DNA of 41,658 nucleotides from Streptomyces diacarni (GTDB taxonomy: Bacteria > Actinomycetota > Actinomycetes > Streptomycetales > Streptomycetaceae): positions 1-41,658 of the forward strand of contig NZ_QOIN01000041.1 of assembly GCF_003323715.1 (NCBI RefSeq), written 5' to 3'. Made by a program: the position numbers and the translations under genes. Positions within the stretch are counted from its first letter, which is position 1, and every line of letters begins with the position of its first letter. The notes under the pieces are model-generated. The model had not been told where the DNA came from, did no database searches, and was given only the letters and a program-made list of their open reading frames with translations. Shown in pieces: positions 34,285 through 41,658 of the stretch.

Positions 34285-35151
34285 GTGACTCTCCCCGCCA
34301 TCGGCGCTGTCGTGCTGACGATGAACGACCGGCCTGTCGAGTTTCCCCGGGCGATGGCCTCCCTCACGGCGCAGGAGGACGTCGAACTCGACATCGTCGT
34401 CGTGGGCAACGGCTGCACCCCCGAACACGTACCAGAGGGAGTACGTACCGTCTCCCTGCAGGAGAACGTAGGCATCCCCGAGGGCCGCAACGTCGGCGCC
34501 AACGCGGTCAAAGGCGACTACCTGTTCTTCTTCGACAACGACGCCCATCTGCCAGAGCCCCACGCCCTCCGGACCCTGGCCGACGCGCTCGCAGCCGACC
34601 CCGGCTTGGCGTACGTCCAGCCCCGCATCGCGGACCCGGAGACCGGCACCACCCTGCGCCGCTGGGTCCCCCGCCTGCGCGCCGCCGATCCAACCCGCCC
34701 CGGCACCGTCACGGTCATGGCCGAGGGCGTCGTCATGGTGCGCCACACCGCCTACGACAACGCCGGCGGCTGGCCCGGCCACTTCTTCCTCTTCCACGAA
34801 GGCGTGGACCTGGCCTGGCGGCTGTGGAACCAGGGCTACACCGGCCGCTACATGCCCGACGTCGTCGTCCACCACCCCGCCACCGACCCGGCCCGCCACG
34901 CCACCTTCTACCGGCTCAACGCCCGCAACCGGGTCTGGCTCGCCCGACGCAACCTCCCTATCGCCTTGGTCCCGCTCAACCTGTCAGCCTGGCTGCTGCT
35001 GAACCTGTGGCGCCTCCGCGACATAGCCGCTCTACGGGCCTCCCTGGCCGGTTTCGTCGAGGGCCTACGCGGGGGGCATGGGACACGCTCCCGAATGACA
35101 TGGCGCACCGTCGCCCGCCTGGCTCGTGCGGGCCGCCCACCGATTCTCTGA
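34285..35151 (+). CDS. Family 2 glycosyltransferase
   Basis: A 288-residue protein from GTG 34285. IGAVVLTMNDRPVEFPRAM, DIVVVGNGCTPEHVPE, VGIPEGRNVGANAVKGDYLF and FDNDAH (DxD-type metal site) define a GT-A family 2 fold. FHEGVDLAWRLWNQGYTGRY and VVHHPATDPARHATFYRLN complete it. The C-terminal segment LPIALVPLNLSAWLLLNLW is hydrophobic, suggesting membrane association. It would transfer a sugar from a nucleotide donor, possibly onto the peptide or its aminated sugar. It starts 86 bases after the phosphorylase and is the last intact gene of the unit. Confidence 0.85.
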   Translation: MTLPAIGAVVLTMNDRPVEFPRAMASLTAQEDVELDIVVVGNGCTPEHVPEGVRTVSLQENVGIPEGRNVGANAVKGDYLFFFDNDAHLPEPHALRTLADALAADPGLAYVQPRIADPETGTTLRRWVPRLRAADPTRPGTVTVMAEGVVMVRHTAYDNAGGWPGHFFLFHEGVDLAWRLWNQGYTGRYMPDVVVHHPATDPARHATFYRLNARNRVWLARRNLPIALVPLNLSAWLLLNLWRLRDIAALRASLAGFVEGLRGGHGTRSRMTWRTVARLARAGRPPIL

Positions 35152-35154
35152 CCA

Positions 35155-35448
35155 GGTAGCACTACCGCCCGGCCGTCTGGACCTTTCAGCACGTGCCGCC
35201 TCGCAGACAACGGCGGGCTCTCTTGCCCCACGACGTGGCAGCCGAGCCGGACGCTGGAAGCGGGCCGCCGACCGGTCGCGGGGTACACCTCAACGACCAC
35301 ACCACCGGGCAGCGAGGCAGAGTAGTGAACGGGCCCGGACACGTGCTCTTTCCTCGACGAAGACCAGACCCATGGCGCTGTAGAGCTCATGGGTTTCTTC
35401 AATACGGTCGGTGTAGAGGATCAGGAGCCCGATGTGGACGGTCGTCAT
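35155..35448 (-). pseudogene. VOC/glyoxalase-family remnant
   Basis: From ATG 35448 the minus strand reads VHIGLLILYTDRIEETHELY and SAMGLVFVEE, a VOC superfamily start. The frame then shifts at about 35350. The other frame continues with HVSGPVHYSASLPGGVVVEV and YPATGRRPASSVRLG, then with part of the domain missing QESPPLSARRHVLKGPDGRA. A frameshift plus an internal deletion make a functional protein unlikely. It lies antisense between the GT2 gene and the xis-int region. Confidence 0.6.
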
Positions 35449-35888
35449 GCTGGTTAACAAGACATATGGCGCCCCCTACACGAGCGGCCGACTTACGTCG
35501 AGGAAGCCCTCAGCCCGAGGTTCCTCTGAACTGAGCCCGCGTGCGGTCGCACAACCTGCAGCCGAACATGCGCCGGTGTTCGATGAGATCAGCCAGGGGT
35601 GGTGCTGAATTCTAGAGACGGTCTTGGTCCGAAGACCCCGCCATGCTGGGAAGCGCCTGGTGTGTTCTCCACAGCGATCCAAGCGGCAGCCCGGCTTCCC
35701 CTCAGCAACCACCTGGCCGCAAGCAACCACCTGCCCACATGCGCATGCTTCACCCTGGCCAGCGGAAGCCACGCCGGGCATTCGCTATCGCTGGGAAGAC
35801 AGACCTCAGTTACCACAAAACCTCGGCGCCACCAAGTCGTCTTTCCCGTGGACACTCCCCTTACACCGACAGCGAGACGGGAGTCCAC
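35449..35888. other. Intergenic stretch upstream of xis, no gene recognised
   Basis: About 440 bases with noticeably lower GC than the rest (many A/T-rich words near 35440-35470 and 35580-35880). No coding-like frame is recognised. It could hold control or arm sites for the recombination module, but I see no repeats. Confidence 0.4.
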
Positions 35889-36161
35889 GTGTCCGAGTAC
35901 CAACCGCACCTGCCACCACCGTCTTTTCTCACACTGTCGAAAGCCGCCCAATATCTCGGCATCTCGGCCAACACCCTTTACGTGTGGAGGCACCGCAGGC
36001 AGGGTCCGCCTAGCTTCCGTATGGGTGGTCGAGTGATGTACCGCATATCCGCTCTGGAAGAGTGGGTGGCCGCGCAGGAGTCTGCGGACTCCCGGTCCAA
36101 TCCCTCCCGTAGCCCGTTCAGCAGGCCACCGCAGCGTCGAACTCCGCGCTGGAATCGGTAA
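35889..36161 (+). CDS. xis: Excisionase-like HTH protein
   Basis: A 90-residue protein from GTG 35889. FLTLSKAAQYLGISANTLYV followed by WRHRRQGPPSFRMGGRVMYR is the MerR-like winged helix of actinomycete Xis proteins; ISALEEWVAAQE follows. It sits directly before the tyrosine integrase, as in pSAM2-type elements, and should bind near the attachment site to favour excision. No strong ribosome-binding site is visible. Confidence 0.8.
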   Translation: MSEYQPHLPPPSFLTLSKAAQYLGISANTLYVWRHRRQGPPSFRMGGRVMYRISALEEWVAAQESADSRSNPSRSPFSRPPQRRTPRWNR

Positions 36162-36202
36162 CGCTTCAACCGTCGACGATCACGAAACTCACCGCCCGCG
36201 TC

Positions 36203-36213
36203 GGGATTCGAAC
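36203..36213 (-). other. tRNA T-arm-like motif near int start
   Basis: Read on the minus strand this segment is GTTCGAATCCC, the T-arm core of many tRNAs, 3-15 bases before the int ATG. Flanking bases pair only partly, with one mismatch in the would-be T stem, and no complete tRNA can be folded here. It could be an attachment-site core copied from a tRNA gene, or chance. Confidence 0.2.
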
Positions 36214-36216
36214 GCG

Positions 36217-37545
36217 ATGGGCGAGGCGTTACAAGCATCAGTCGTGCAACCAACGCGAGTGACCCAAGGAGCAAGAACACCATTGCCTGGTTACATAGAA
36301 GACAGGTGGCTAAGGAAGCGTCCGAACAAGGAAACCGGGAAGCGCGAACGCACCACGCTTTGGGGGAAGTGCACTCGGTACCGCGTAAAGGGGATTCCCG
36401 AGGTTCGGGACCGTTCGTTCGACACGGTCGCGGACGCCAAAGCTTGGCTTGCCGAGGCCCAAACCGACTCGCGACGTAGCGACTTCGTGGACGCACGCGA
36501 CGGCGCGATCAGCCTCAGCGAGTACGTCGAGAAGCACTGGTGGCCCTCACAAATTCATCCAGCACAGACACTGGAGAGCATGCAGTACCGCATCTGGGGC
36601 CATTTGCTACCGCACCTGGGCAATCTCGCCCTGCGGGACATTGGCGTCGCTGAGCTCCGTCGCTGGTCTGCTGACATCCAGCGTGAGGTCGGAGCGGGTA
36701 CCGCGCACCTGGCCTGGGTCTACTTGAAGGCCATCCTCGAAGCCGCCGTCGAGGACAAGCGGCTGTACCGCAACCCCTGCAAGGGCAGCCGCTCGATCAA
36801 GCCACCAAAGAGGCCGGAGAGGAAGGCGCGGGCGTGGCATCGGGACCGTGTCGAACGCGTGAGGGGGCATCTGCCCGAGCGGTATCAGGTCACGGCCGAC
36901 CTCGGCTTGGGGTCAGGACTGAGGCAAGGGGAGGCATTCGCCCTCAGCACGGACGACGTGCATGAGGACTTCGCTCACATCGAAAGGCAAGTCATCAGGT
37001 ATAAGTCGCAGCTCTACTTCGGCCCGCCCAAGGGAGGTAAGGAGCGGGACGTGCCGCTCCCTCCGTCTCTGGCCAAGCGCATCATCAGCCACCAGGAGCG
37101 CTTCCCTCCGGTCAACGTCACCCTGCCTTGGCTCGATCCGGAAGAACCGGACGTTCCCCGATCTCAGCGACGCTTGGTAACGGTCCCACTGCTCGTCTAC
37201 ACCACCCGACAGTCGGTGATCAACCGGTCGGTGTGGAACACGAAAACGTGGAAGCCGGCGCTCGCTGCCGCAGGCGTCATCTCACCCCTCGCTGTACCGG
37301 CGGAGGGTGAGAAGCCGTCCAGGGTCTGGGAGCCCAGCCGTGAGCACGGCTTCCATGTGCTTCGTCACACGTACGCCTCCATCATGCTGGAAGCCGGCGA
37401 GTCGATCGTCTCGCTCGCGAAGTGGCTCGGTCATTCCGACCCGGCCTTCACTCTCCGCACCTACACACACTTCATGCCGCAGGCCGGCGCGCGGGGCATG
37501 AAGTCGCTGCAGTCCTGGCTCTCGGACGCACCGGTAAGTCCCTGA
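36217..37545 (+). CDS. int: Tyrosine-family site-specific integrase
   Basis: A 442-residue integrase from ATG 36217; a TTG at 36283 nearer the conserved LPGYIEDRWLRKRP, with GGAG upstream, is an alternative start. The catalytic residues of the family are visible: R in GSGLRQGEAFAL, K in the GPPKGGKERDVPLP region, HxxR in HVLRHTYAS, H in KWLGHSDPAFTLRTY and the final Tyr in RTYTHF. It appears intact. It would integrate an element at a tRNA or other att site. Together with xis it marks the nearby DNA as a possible integrative element; no matching rep or transfer genes lie beside it. Confidence 0.9.
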   Translation: MGEALQASVVQPTRVTQGARTPLPGYIEDRWLRKRPNKETGKRERTTLWGKCTRYRVKGIPEVRDRSFDTVADAKAWLAEAQTDSRRSDFVDARDGAISLSEYVEKHWWPSQIHPAQTLESMQYRIWGHLLPHLGNLALRDIGVAELRRWSADIQREVGAGTAHLAWVYLKAILEAAVEDKRLYRNPCKGSRSIKPPKRPERKARAWHRDRVERVRGHLPERYQVTADLGLGSGLRQGEAFALSTDDVHEDFAHIERQVIRYKSQLYFGPPKGGKERDVPLPPSLAKRIISHQERFPPVNVTLPWLDPEEPDVPRSQRRLVTVPLLVYTTRQSVINRSVWNTKTWKPALAAAGVISPLAVPAEGEKPSRVWEPSREHGFHVLRHTYASIMLEAGESIVSLAKWLGHSDPAFTLRTYTHFMPQAGARGMKSLQSWLSDAPVSP

Positions 37546-37929
37546 ACGAGGAAAAGTCCCTCACAAGTCCCAGAGCGTTGGGCGGCCCGGCCCGTCGGCC
37601 CTGAAACGCAGGTCACAGCCTTACTCTGCCAGCAGCGGGCCAGAACCCGGCGTACAGGCCGACTCGTCCGCCCCCACCTGGGGCTTCACCCTGGCACGGG
37701 CCTCTGGCCAGCGCCGGAGGCAGCCCAGGAGTGATCCGAGCGCTCTTGCCTACACCGCCGACTCCTCGACCGCTGCCAGCCGCTCGACGGCGGCCACGGC
37801 CTCCCCACGATCCCGGCCCGGCGCAAGGCCCGCCGCGAGTACGAGAACCGGGTCAGCGCACTCACACCCGGACCATGATCGTTCTCAGCGCCAATCGCTG
37901 TACCGATGTTCCTACCAGTCGAGGCCAGA
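37546..37929. other. Region after int without a gene
   Basis: About 385 bases. An attachment site would usually lie near the int 3' end, but no tRNA fragment or direct repeat was found. ATCGTTCTC (37878-37886) and GAGAACGAT (37944-37952) form a 9-bp inverted repeat 57 bases apart, of unknown meaning. Confidence 0.4.
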
Positions 37930-38847
37930 TCACCTGCGAAGTCGAGAACGATATTCGCCCGGGGCCGTGCCTCGGGCACGTCTGAAGGCACGGCTGAAAG
38001 CGTGCGGAGAGCCGTATCCGACCGCGCCGGAGATCGACTCGACGGGCTCATCGGTATCGCGGAGCCGGACGGACGCCAGGTCGATGCGCCACTGCGTCAC
38101 GTATGCGCCCGGCGTCTGTCCGAGGGCGGACCGGAAGCGCCTGGACAGCGTCGCCCGGGAGACGTTCGTCGCGGCGGCCAGGGCCTCCGTGGTCCAGGGG
38201 TGCTCCGGTTGGGCGTGGACACACGCCAGAGCGTCGCGCACGACCGGATCACGCATCGCTCCCAGCCATGAGCCGGACCGCTCCTGCGGGTGGCGGGCCA
38301 GCCAGGCACGTACGAACTGGACGAGCAGCAGGTCGACGATGCTGTTGACGGCGGCGGTGGTGCCGATCTGCGGCTGTGCGAGCTCAGCAGCGAGAAGTCC
38401 GACGGTCCTTGCGAGCTGCGCGTTCTGGCGGGCTGCGACATGAATCGGCCGGGCGAGGGAGGTGAGCACCGGTGTGCGCACCTCCGGGTCCTGCTCGTAG
38501 TGCAGGACGATTACTTCCGTCTGCACCGGCGCCGAGCCCAGCCGCAGGGCCCGGCCATCGGCAAAGGACCGGGCCGCTGCCTCACGGTCGCAGGAGCCCA
38601 TCGTCACACTGGCTCCGCCGGCTATCCCGTGTGCGGTGCCCGGCGACACCAGGACGGCGTCTCCGGCCCGCACCTCAAGAGGTTCCTCGCCCGTGACGTG
38701 GAGCCACATGGTGCCGCGGGACACCACGTGCAGCGCCGCCCCTGGGTAGGAGTCCAGCCACAGGCCCCAGGTTCCGCCGGCCTTCAGCACGACCCCGAGC
38801 CCTCCACGCGCACCCGAAACACGCAAGACCTCCGCCAGCACATCCAT
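37930..38847 (-). CDS. AraC-family regulator with cupin sensor domain
   Basis: A 305-residue protein from ATG 38847. The N-terminal cupin part (GTWGLWLDSYPGAALHVVSR, LEVRAGDAVLVSPGTAHGIA) precedes two HTH helices of AraC type: TTEALAAATNVSRATLSRRF and SISGAVGYGSPHAFSRAFRR, followed by ARGTAPGEYR. Members with an AraC_binding_6 cupin often control adjacent oxidoreductases; here the oxidoreductase gene lies 70 bases upstream on the same strand. A longer frame to 38931 lacks a better start. Confidence 0.88.
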   Translation of the reverse strand: MDVLAEVLRVSGARGGLGVVLKAGGTWGLWLDSYPGAALHVVSRGTMWLHVTGEEPLEVRAGDAVLVSPGTAHGIAGGASVTMGSCDREAAARSFADGRALRLGSAPVQTEVIVLHYEQDPEVRTPVLTSLARPIHVAARQNAQLARTVGLLAAELAQPQIGTTAAVNSIVDLLLVQFVRAWLARHPQERSGSWLGAMRDPVVRDALACVHAQPEHPWTTEALAAATNVSRATLSRRFRSALGQTPGAYVTQWRIDLASVRLRDTDEPVESISGAVGYGSPHAFSRAFRRARGTAPGEYRSRLRR

Positions 38848-38917
38848 GGGTCCATTCTCGTCCACCGCCGCGAACCGCCCGCCGGCGGGCGAGGCGCATG
38901 TGTCCTCGCCTGCAGCG

Positions 38918-39826
38918 TCAGACCACGTCAAGAACGACCTTTCCGTGCACCTTCCGCGCGAACAGCGCCCGGACGGCGTTGTCCACGTCCTGCCAGTCGC
39001 CTCGCAGTCCGACTGGCGCCGAGAGCCTCCCGGCGGCCATGAGGCCCAACAGGTCCGTCAGCTCCCCGCCGGTCGGCGTCATGTCCCCGTAGGTGGCGAT
39101 GCTGCGGGGTTCGCCGAAGCCGAACAAGACCTCTGCCGGGAAGGTGGTTTCCTGCCCCGAGGAGTAGCCGACCAGGTGGATGGTGCCCCCCTCGGCGAGG
39201 GAACTCCACGCCCGGGCCACCAGTGGTCCGCCGACCGTGTCCAGGACGAGGTCGAACCGGTCCCCGGTCTCGGCCAGGTCGGTCAGGACCCTGTCGGCGC
39301 CGAGTTCACGGAGTCCGTCGGCCCGCTCCGGCGAACCGACGAGTGCCGTCACCCGGGCGCCCGCCAGGGCCGCCAGCTGGACGGCGAAGCGCCCCACGCC
39401 CCCGCTAGCGCCGGTGACCAGAACGTTGCGCGCCAGCAGGGAACGCTTGCGCAGCACTCGCAGAGGGGTGACTCCGGCGATCCCCAGCGCCGCGGCGTGG
39501 GCCAGATCGACCCCCTCGGGGACGGTGCCGAGCGAGGCGGGGCTGACTGCCACCCGCTCCGCCCACGCGTGGGGGGCCATTCCCACTGCGACGCGCGTAC
39601 CTGCGGGCGGCCCCGAGCCGTCGGACGCGGCGCGCACCACGATGCCGGCCGCGTCGTGACCGTGCACAGCGCCGGCCGGCCACTGGTGCACGTAATTCAG
39701 CTCTCCGAAGTTGAGACCGATGTGCCGTATCTCCACCAACGCCTCACCGGCGGACGGTACGGGCTCATCGACATCGGCGAACCGGACGGGGCCGGCCTCA
39801 CTGTGATCGACCACAAGGGCGTGCAT
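38918..39826 (-). CDS. Zinc-type alcohol dehydrogenase/quinone oxidoreductase family (MDR)
   Basis: A 302-residue protein from ATG 39826. MHALVVDHSEAGPVRFADVD, GLNFGELNY, GHDAAGIVV, NVLVTGASGGVGRFAVQLAA (NADPH-binding GxGGxG-like) and LDTVGGPLVARAW match the MDR family without catalytic zinc ligands, so quinone or enone reduction is likely. The length is slightly short but the fold is complete. It precedes the AraC gene and may be its target. Confidence 0.88.
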   Translation of the reverse strand: MHALVVDHSEAGPVRFADVDEPVPSAGEALVEIRHIGLNFGELNYVHQWPAGAVHGHDAAGIVVRAASDGSGPPAGTRVAVGMAPHAWAERVAVSPASLGTVPEGVDLAHAAALGIAGVTPLRVLRKRSLLARNVLVTGASGGVGRFAVQLAALAGARVTALVGSPERADGLRELGADRVLTDLAETGDRFDLVLDTVGGPLVARAWSSLAEGGTIHLVGYSSGQETTFPAEVLFGFGEPRSIATYGDMTPTGGELTDLLGLMAAGRLSAPVGLRGDWQDVDNAVRALFARKVHGKVVLDVV

Positions 39827-40037
39827 CAGGGGTGTGTTTCCTTCTCTCGTGGGTACGCCTGAACACTCGGCGCGGCAGCAGATCGAGTGCGCAGATGCCG
39901 CACTGCCGCCTTCTTGGAACCCTTTCGCAGGACCGGGACAGCGACCAGACCCGTGAGAATCAATCAGTTGACAATCAGTGTCAGACGTCACGGACTGCCC
40001 CGGGATGCCGGGGAGGTCCGCAGCGACTGCCCGCGCG

Positions 40038-40454
40038 TCAGCCCGTGAGTACCGTGTGTGGGAAGGCCGAGGTGATGACGCGACTGGCGAACTTCCACTC
40101 GCCTTCGGCCCGGATGTAGCGATCGTTGTACGTGACGTGAGCGCGGGAGCGACTGCCGTCGGTCTTCACAATCTCCACGAGGCAGTTGACCCGGCCTTCA
40201 CCGTGGTCGCCCTCGATGCTGGTGATCAGGTGGTTGAACATCATGTGGACGACGTGCGTGGAGTTCGCCATGAGCGTGTCGCGGAAGAAGGCGCGAATCG
40301 CCTCGCGGCCTTCGAACAGTCCGAAGCCGGTTTCGGACTCGTCCAAAACGCCGTCCTCGACCCAGCAGCCGACGGACTCATCGAGCTGCCCGGAGTCGAA
40401 GGCGATCGCGTAGCGGCTGTTGAGGTCCTGGATTTCTGCACGGGCGTCACTCAT
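40038..40454 (-). CDS. SnoaL-like/NTF2-like protein
   Basis: A 138-residue protein from ATG 40454. IQDLNSRYAIAFDSGQLDES, VEDGVLDE, GREAIRAFFRDTL and SRAHVTYNDRYIRAEGEWKF fit the SnoaL_4/NTF2-like alpha+beta barrel. The role could be a hydratase, cyclase or ligand-binding protein; no residues single out one. About 210 bases separate it from the oxidoreductase gene, on the same strand. Confidence 0.8.
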   Translation of the reverse strand: MSDARAEIQDLNSRYAIAFDSGQLDESVGCWVEDGVLDESETGFGLFEGREAIRAFFRDTLMANSTHVVHMMFNHLITSIEGDHGEGRVNCLVEIVKTDGSRSRAHVTYNDRYIRAEGEWKFASRVITSAFPHTVLTG

Positions 40455-40526
40455 CCAGGAACCGTACGTCAGCGAACACGAGCAGGATCAGGAGGTGCGG
40501 CCCGCCGCACCTCTCTGGACGCTATT

Positions 40527-40850
40527 TCAACTCGTGACGCGGCGGTGGCATATGAGGGTTGCTGCGATGGCCGTGAAGGCGAGGAAGTGCTCGGGGTTGC
40601 GTTCATAGCGGCGGTGGAGGCGTCGGCATCTCGGCATCCCGACAGCCAGGACACCGTTCGTTCCACGACCCAACGGTGTCGGCCCAGGCGCTGGGAGGAC
40701 TCGGTGCCTCTGCGGGCGATGCGATGGCCGATCTGTCGCAGGGAGAGCCAGCTCCGCAGGTGGGGGTAGTCGTAGCCCTTGTCTCCGTGGAGTTTGTCCG
40801 GCCTGCGGCGTCTCGGGCCACGGCGAGGCCGAGCGAGCGGGCTCATACGG
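40527..40850 (-). pseudogene. IS5-family transposase remnant with 8-bp duplication
   Basis: The minus strand encodes DKLHGDKGYDYPHLRSWL, RIARRGTESSQRLGRHRWVV and ERTVSWLSGCR (DDE C-terminal half). At 40623-40638 the plus strand carries TCGGCATC twice in tandem. Removing one copy restores the frame into RRLHRRYERNPEHFLAFTAI, ending in TGA at 40527. The N-terminal half is absent. So this is a truncated element with an additional 8-bp frameshift duplication. Confidence 0.75.
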
Positions 40851-41095
40851 GAGCGCGGCGGGGGCGACCCAGCGCGCCGCGTCCTCAGCGTCGTGGGCCT
40901 GGGGTGTCGTGATACTCGCATCGCTGTCCGAGGAGACGGTCGGCGTACTTCTCGCCCACCTCTCGGGCGTGCACCCAGCCCTCTCCGCGCACCTGGACAG
41001 CGACCATCTCCTCGCGCGCGGGAGTGGGCAGTCCTCGGCGGAGAGGCGTGCAACGCCGCCGCCTGCGGGTCTGCACAAGGGGTTGTTCACTGCGG

Positions 41096-41467
41096 TCAGC
41101 CGCCCTTCGCCATTTCCTCGAATGCGTCCGTTTCTCGGTGGAAGTCCGCGAGGTCGGCCGGCACGGGGTGGAGAGCGAGCCGGGCCTGGGTAGCGGTGAT
41201 CTGACCGCTGTCGGTCCGGTCCAGTTCGTCAGCCCGGTCAGCCGCCCTGTACGGGTCGCAGGAGTGGGGGCGGTGTTCGCTAGCCCTCTTGCGGAGATCC
41301 CATCGAGCGCCGCACACGTCGCCGGAGCGTGCTTCCTCGCCAATCCGTGCAAATTCCTCGGTGAGCGGCGACGAGGCGCCTTCCTCAACCTGCTGCCGCC
41401 ACCACGCCGGTAGCGCCCGAACGGTCACAAGACCGGTTTCATCGGCCTGGCACAAAGCCTTGGGCAT
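41096..41467 (-). CDS. Hypothetical protein
   Basis: A 123-residue open frame from ATG 41467: LPAWWRQQVEEGASSPLTEE, FARIGEEARSGDVCGARWDL and ITATQARLALHPVPADLADF look protein-like, and third-position GC is high. No family is recognised. A coding-like segment in another frame just downstream (about 40888-41010, MVAVQVRGEGWVHAREVGEK) may be a frameshifted continuation or a separate remnant. It lies between two IS5 pieces and may itself be partial. Confidence 0.3.
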   Translation of the reverse strand: MPKALCQADETGLVTVRALPAWWRQQVEEGASSPLTEEFARIGEEARSGDVCGARWDLRKRASEHRPHSCDPYRAADRADELDRTDSGQITATQARLALHPVPADLADFHRETDAFEEMAKGG

Positions 41468-41553
41468 ATCAGTGACGGTGATCGGCCTGAGCGCTAGGCC
41501 GTTTCTGGTGGCTCTTGGTGGTGGATCGGTGTGGTGTTGGGCAGGTGTCCTGC

Positions 41554-41658
41554 ATGGTGCGACGGCATGAGCTGAGTGATGCGCAGTGGCTGAAGATCGA
41601 GCCGTTATTGCCGGTCAATGGCAGGCCAGGTGGGCAGTGGGCCGATCACCGGAGGGTG
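41554..41658 (+). mobile_element. IS5-family transposase, N-terminal start (partial)
   Basis: From ATG 41554 (GTG 41545 also possible) the frame gives MVRRHELSDAQWLKIEPLLP and then VNGRPGGQWADHRR, the N-terminus of IS5-group transposases (DUF4096-type). It runs off the window end, so the catalytic part is not visible. A TTA codon is present (PLLP segment). The left end of the IS should lie at about 41490-41540. Confidence 0.8.

Noticed and set aside
36190..36220. A tRNA gene upstream of int
   Set aside because: Only the T-arm-like core is present; acceptor, D and anticodon arms cannot be folded.
37878..37952. 9-bp inverted repeat as an attachment or operator site
   Set aside because: The arms are 57 bases apart with no supporting context.
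1..41658. CRISPR arrays, rRNA or tRNA genes
   Set aside because: No regularly spaced repeats or recognisable RNA gene sequences were seen.

Overview
The window is high-GC actinobacterial DNA and almost certainly Streptomyces. The evidence is the strong G/C third-position bias, frequent GTG starts, 4-nt ATGA/GTGA gene overlaps, rare TTA codons, a LitR/isorenieratene-type carotenoid locus, a SpoIIE-type phosphatase, RsbW-type ATPases and an actinomycete xis-int pair. Both ends lie in IS5-family transposase genes, and the segment is rich in broken genes, so it looks like an accessory chromosomal region.

Layout. (1) 1-2000: the end of a transposase, an element-type replication gene cut off beside it, a decayed SDR oxidoreductase and a perfect 21-bp hairpin. 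(2) 2022-6373: a divergent carotenoid end-group module, with a CruF-like 1',2'-hydratase (one-base frameshift) coupled to a CrtI/CrtD-like desaturase on the minus strand and an intact CrtU-type aromatase on the plus strand. (3) 6575-12726: OsmC/Ohr, a hemerythrin remnant, a cardiolipin synthase-like PLD, a membrane protein, a PP2C phosphatase and a broken GAF-ANTAR gene. (4) 13103-22783: the main light-linked carotenoid operon on the minus strand (small membrane protein, crtE, crtI, crtB, Rieske oxygenase, crtY, crtU, dps), divergent from litR. This second crtU carries one in-frame TGA where its paralogue has Trp. (5) 23203-28428: an NAD-dependent epimerase-like gene, an XRE-like regulator, an RsbW-type ATPase and small regulatory or conserved genes. 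(6) 28530-35151: a compact, tightly coupled set of a probable graspetide precursor, an ATP-grasp peptide maturase, an RpiB-like isomerase, a DegT aminotransferase, a B12-type radical SAM enzyme, a nucleoside phosphorylase and a GT2 glycosyltransferase. (7) 35155-41658: a VOC remnant, xis and int, an AraC regulator with an MDR oxidoreductase, a SnoaL-like protein, an IS5 remnant and the start of another transposase.

How the genes work together. In region 4 the order predicts GGPP, then phytoene, lycopene, beta-carotene and an aromatic carotenoid, with a Rieske oxygenase as an extra modification and LitR as the likely B12-dependent light switch. Region 2 adds acyclic-end hydration/desaturation chemistry and the only CrtU without an interruption, so the two modules may complement each other. 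Region 6 is the best candidate for something undescribed: a ribosomal peptide locus fused by translational coupling to genes normally seen in amino-sugar or nucleoside pathways. TTA codons occur in its radical SAM gene and in two upstream regulatory genes, suggesting bldA-dependent expression.

Limits: everything here was read by eye from sequence and translations. Families come from recognised motifs, not searches. Several frameshifts (notably cruF in a C-run) could be sequencing errors.
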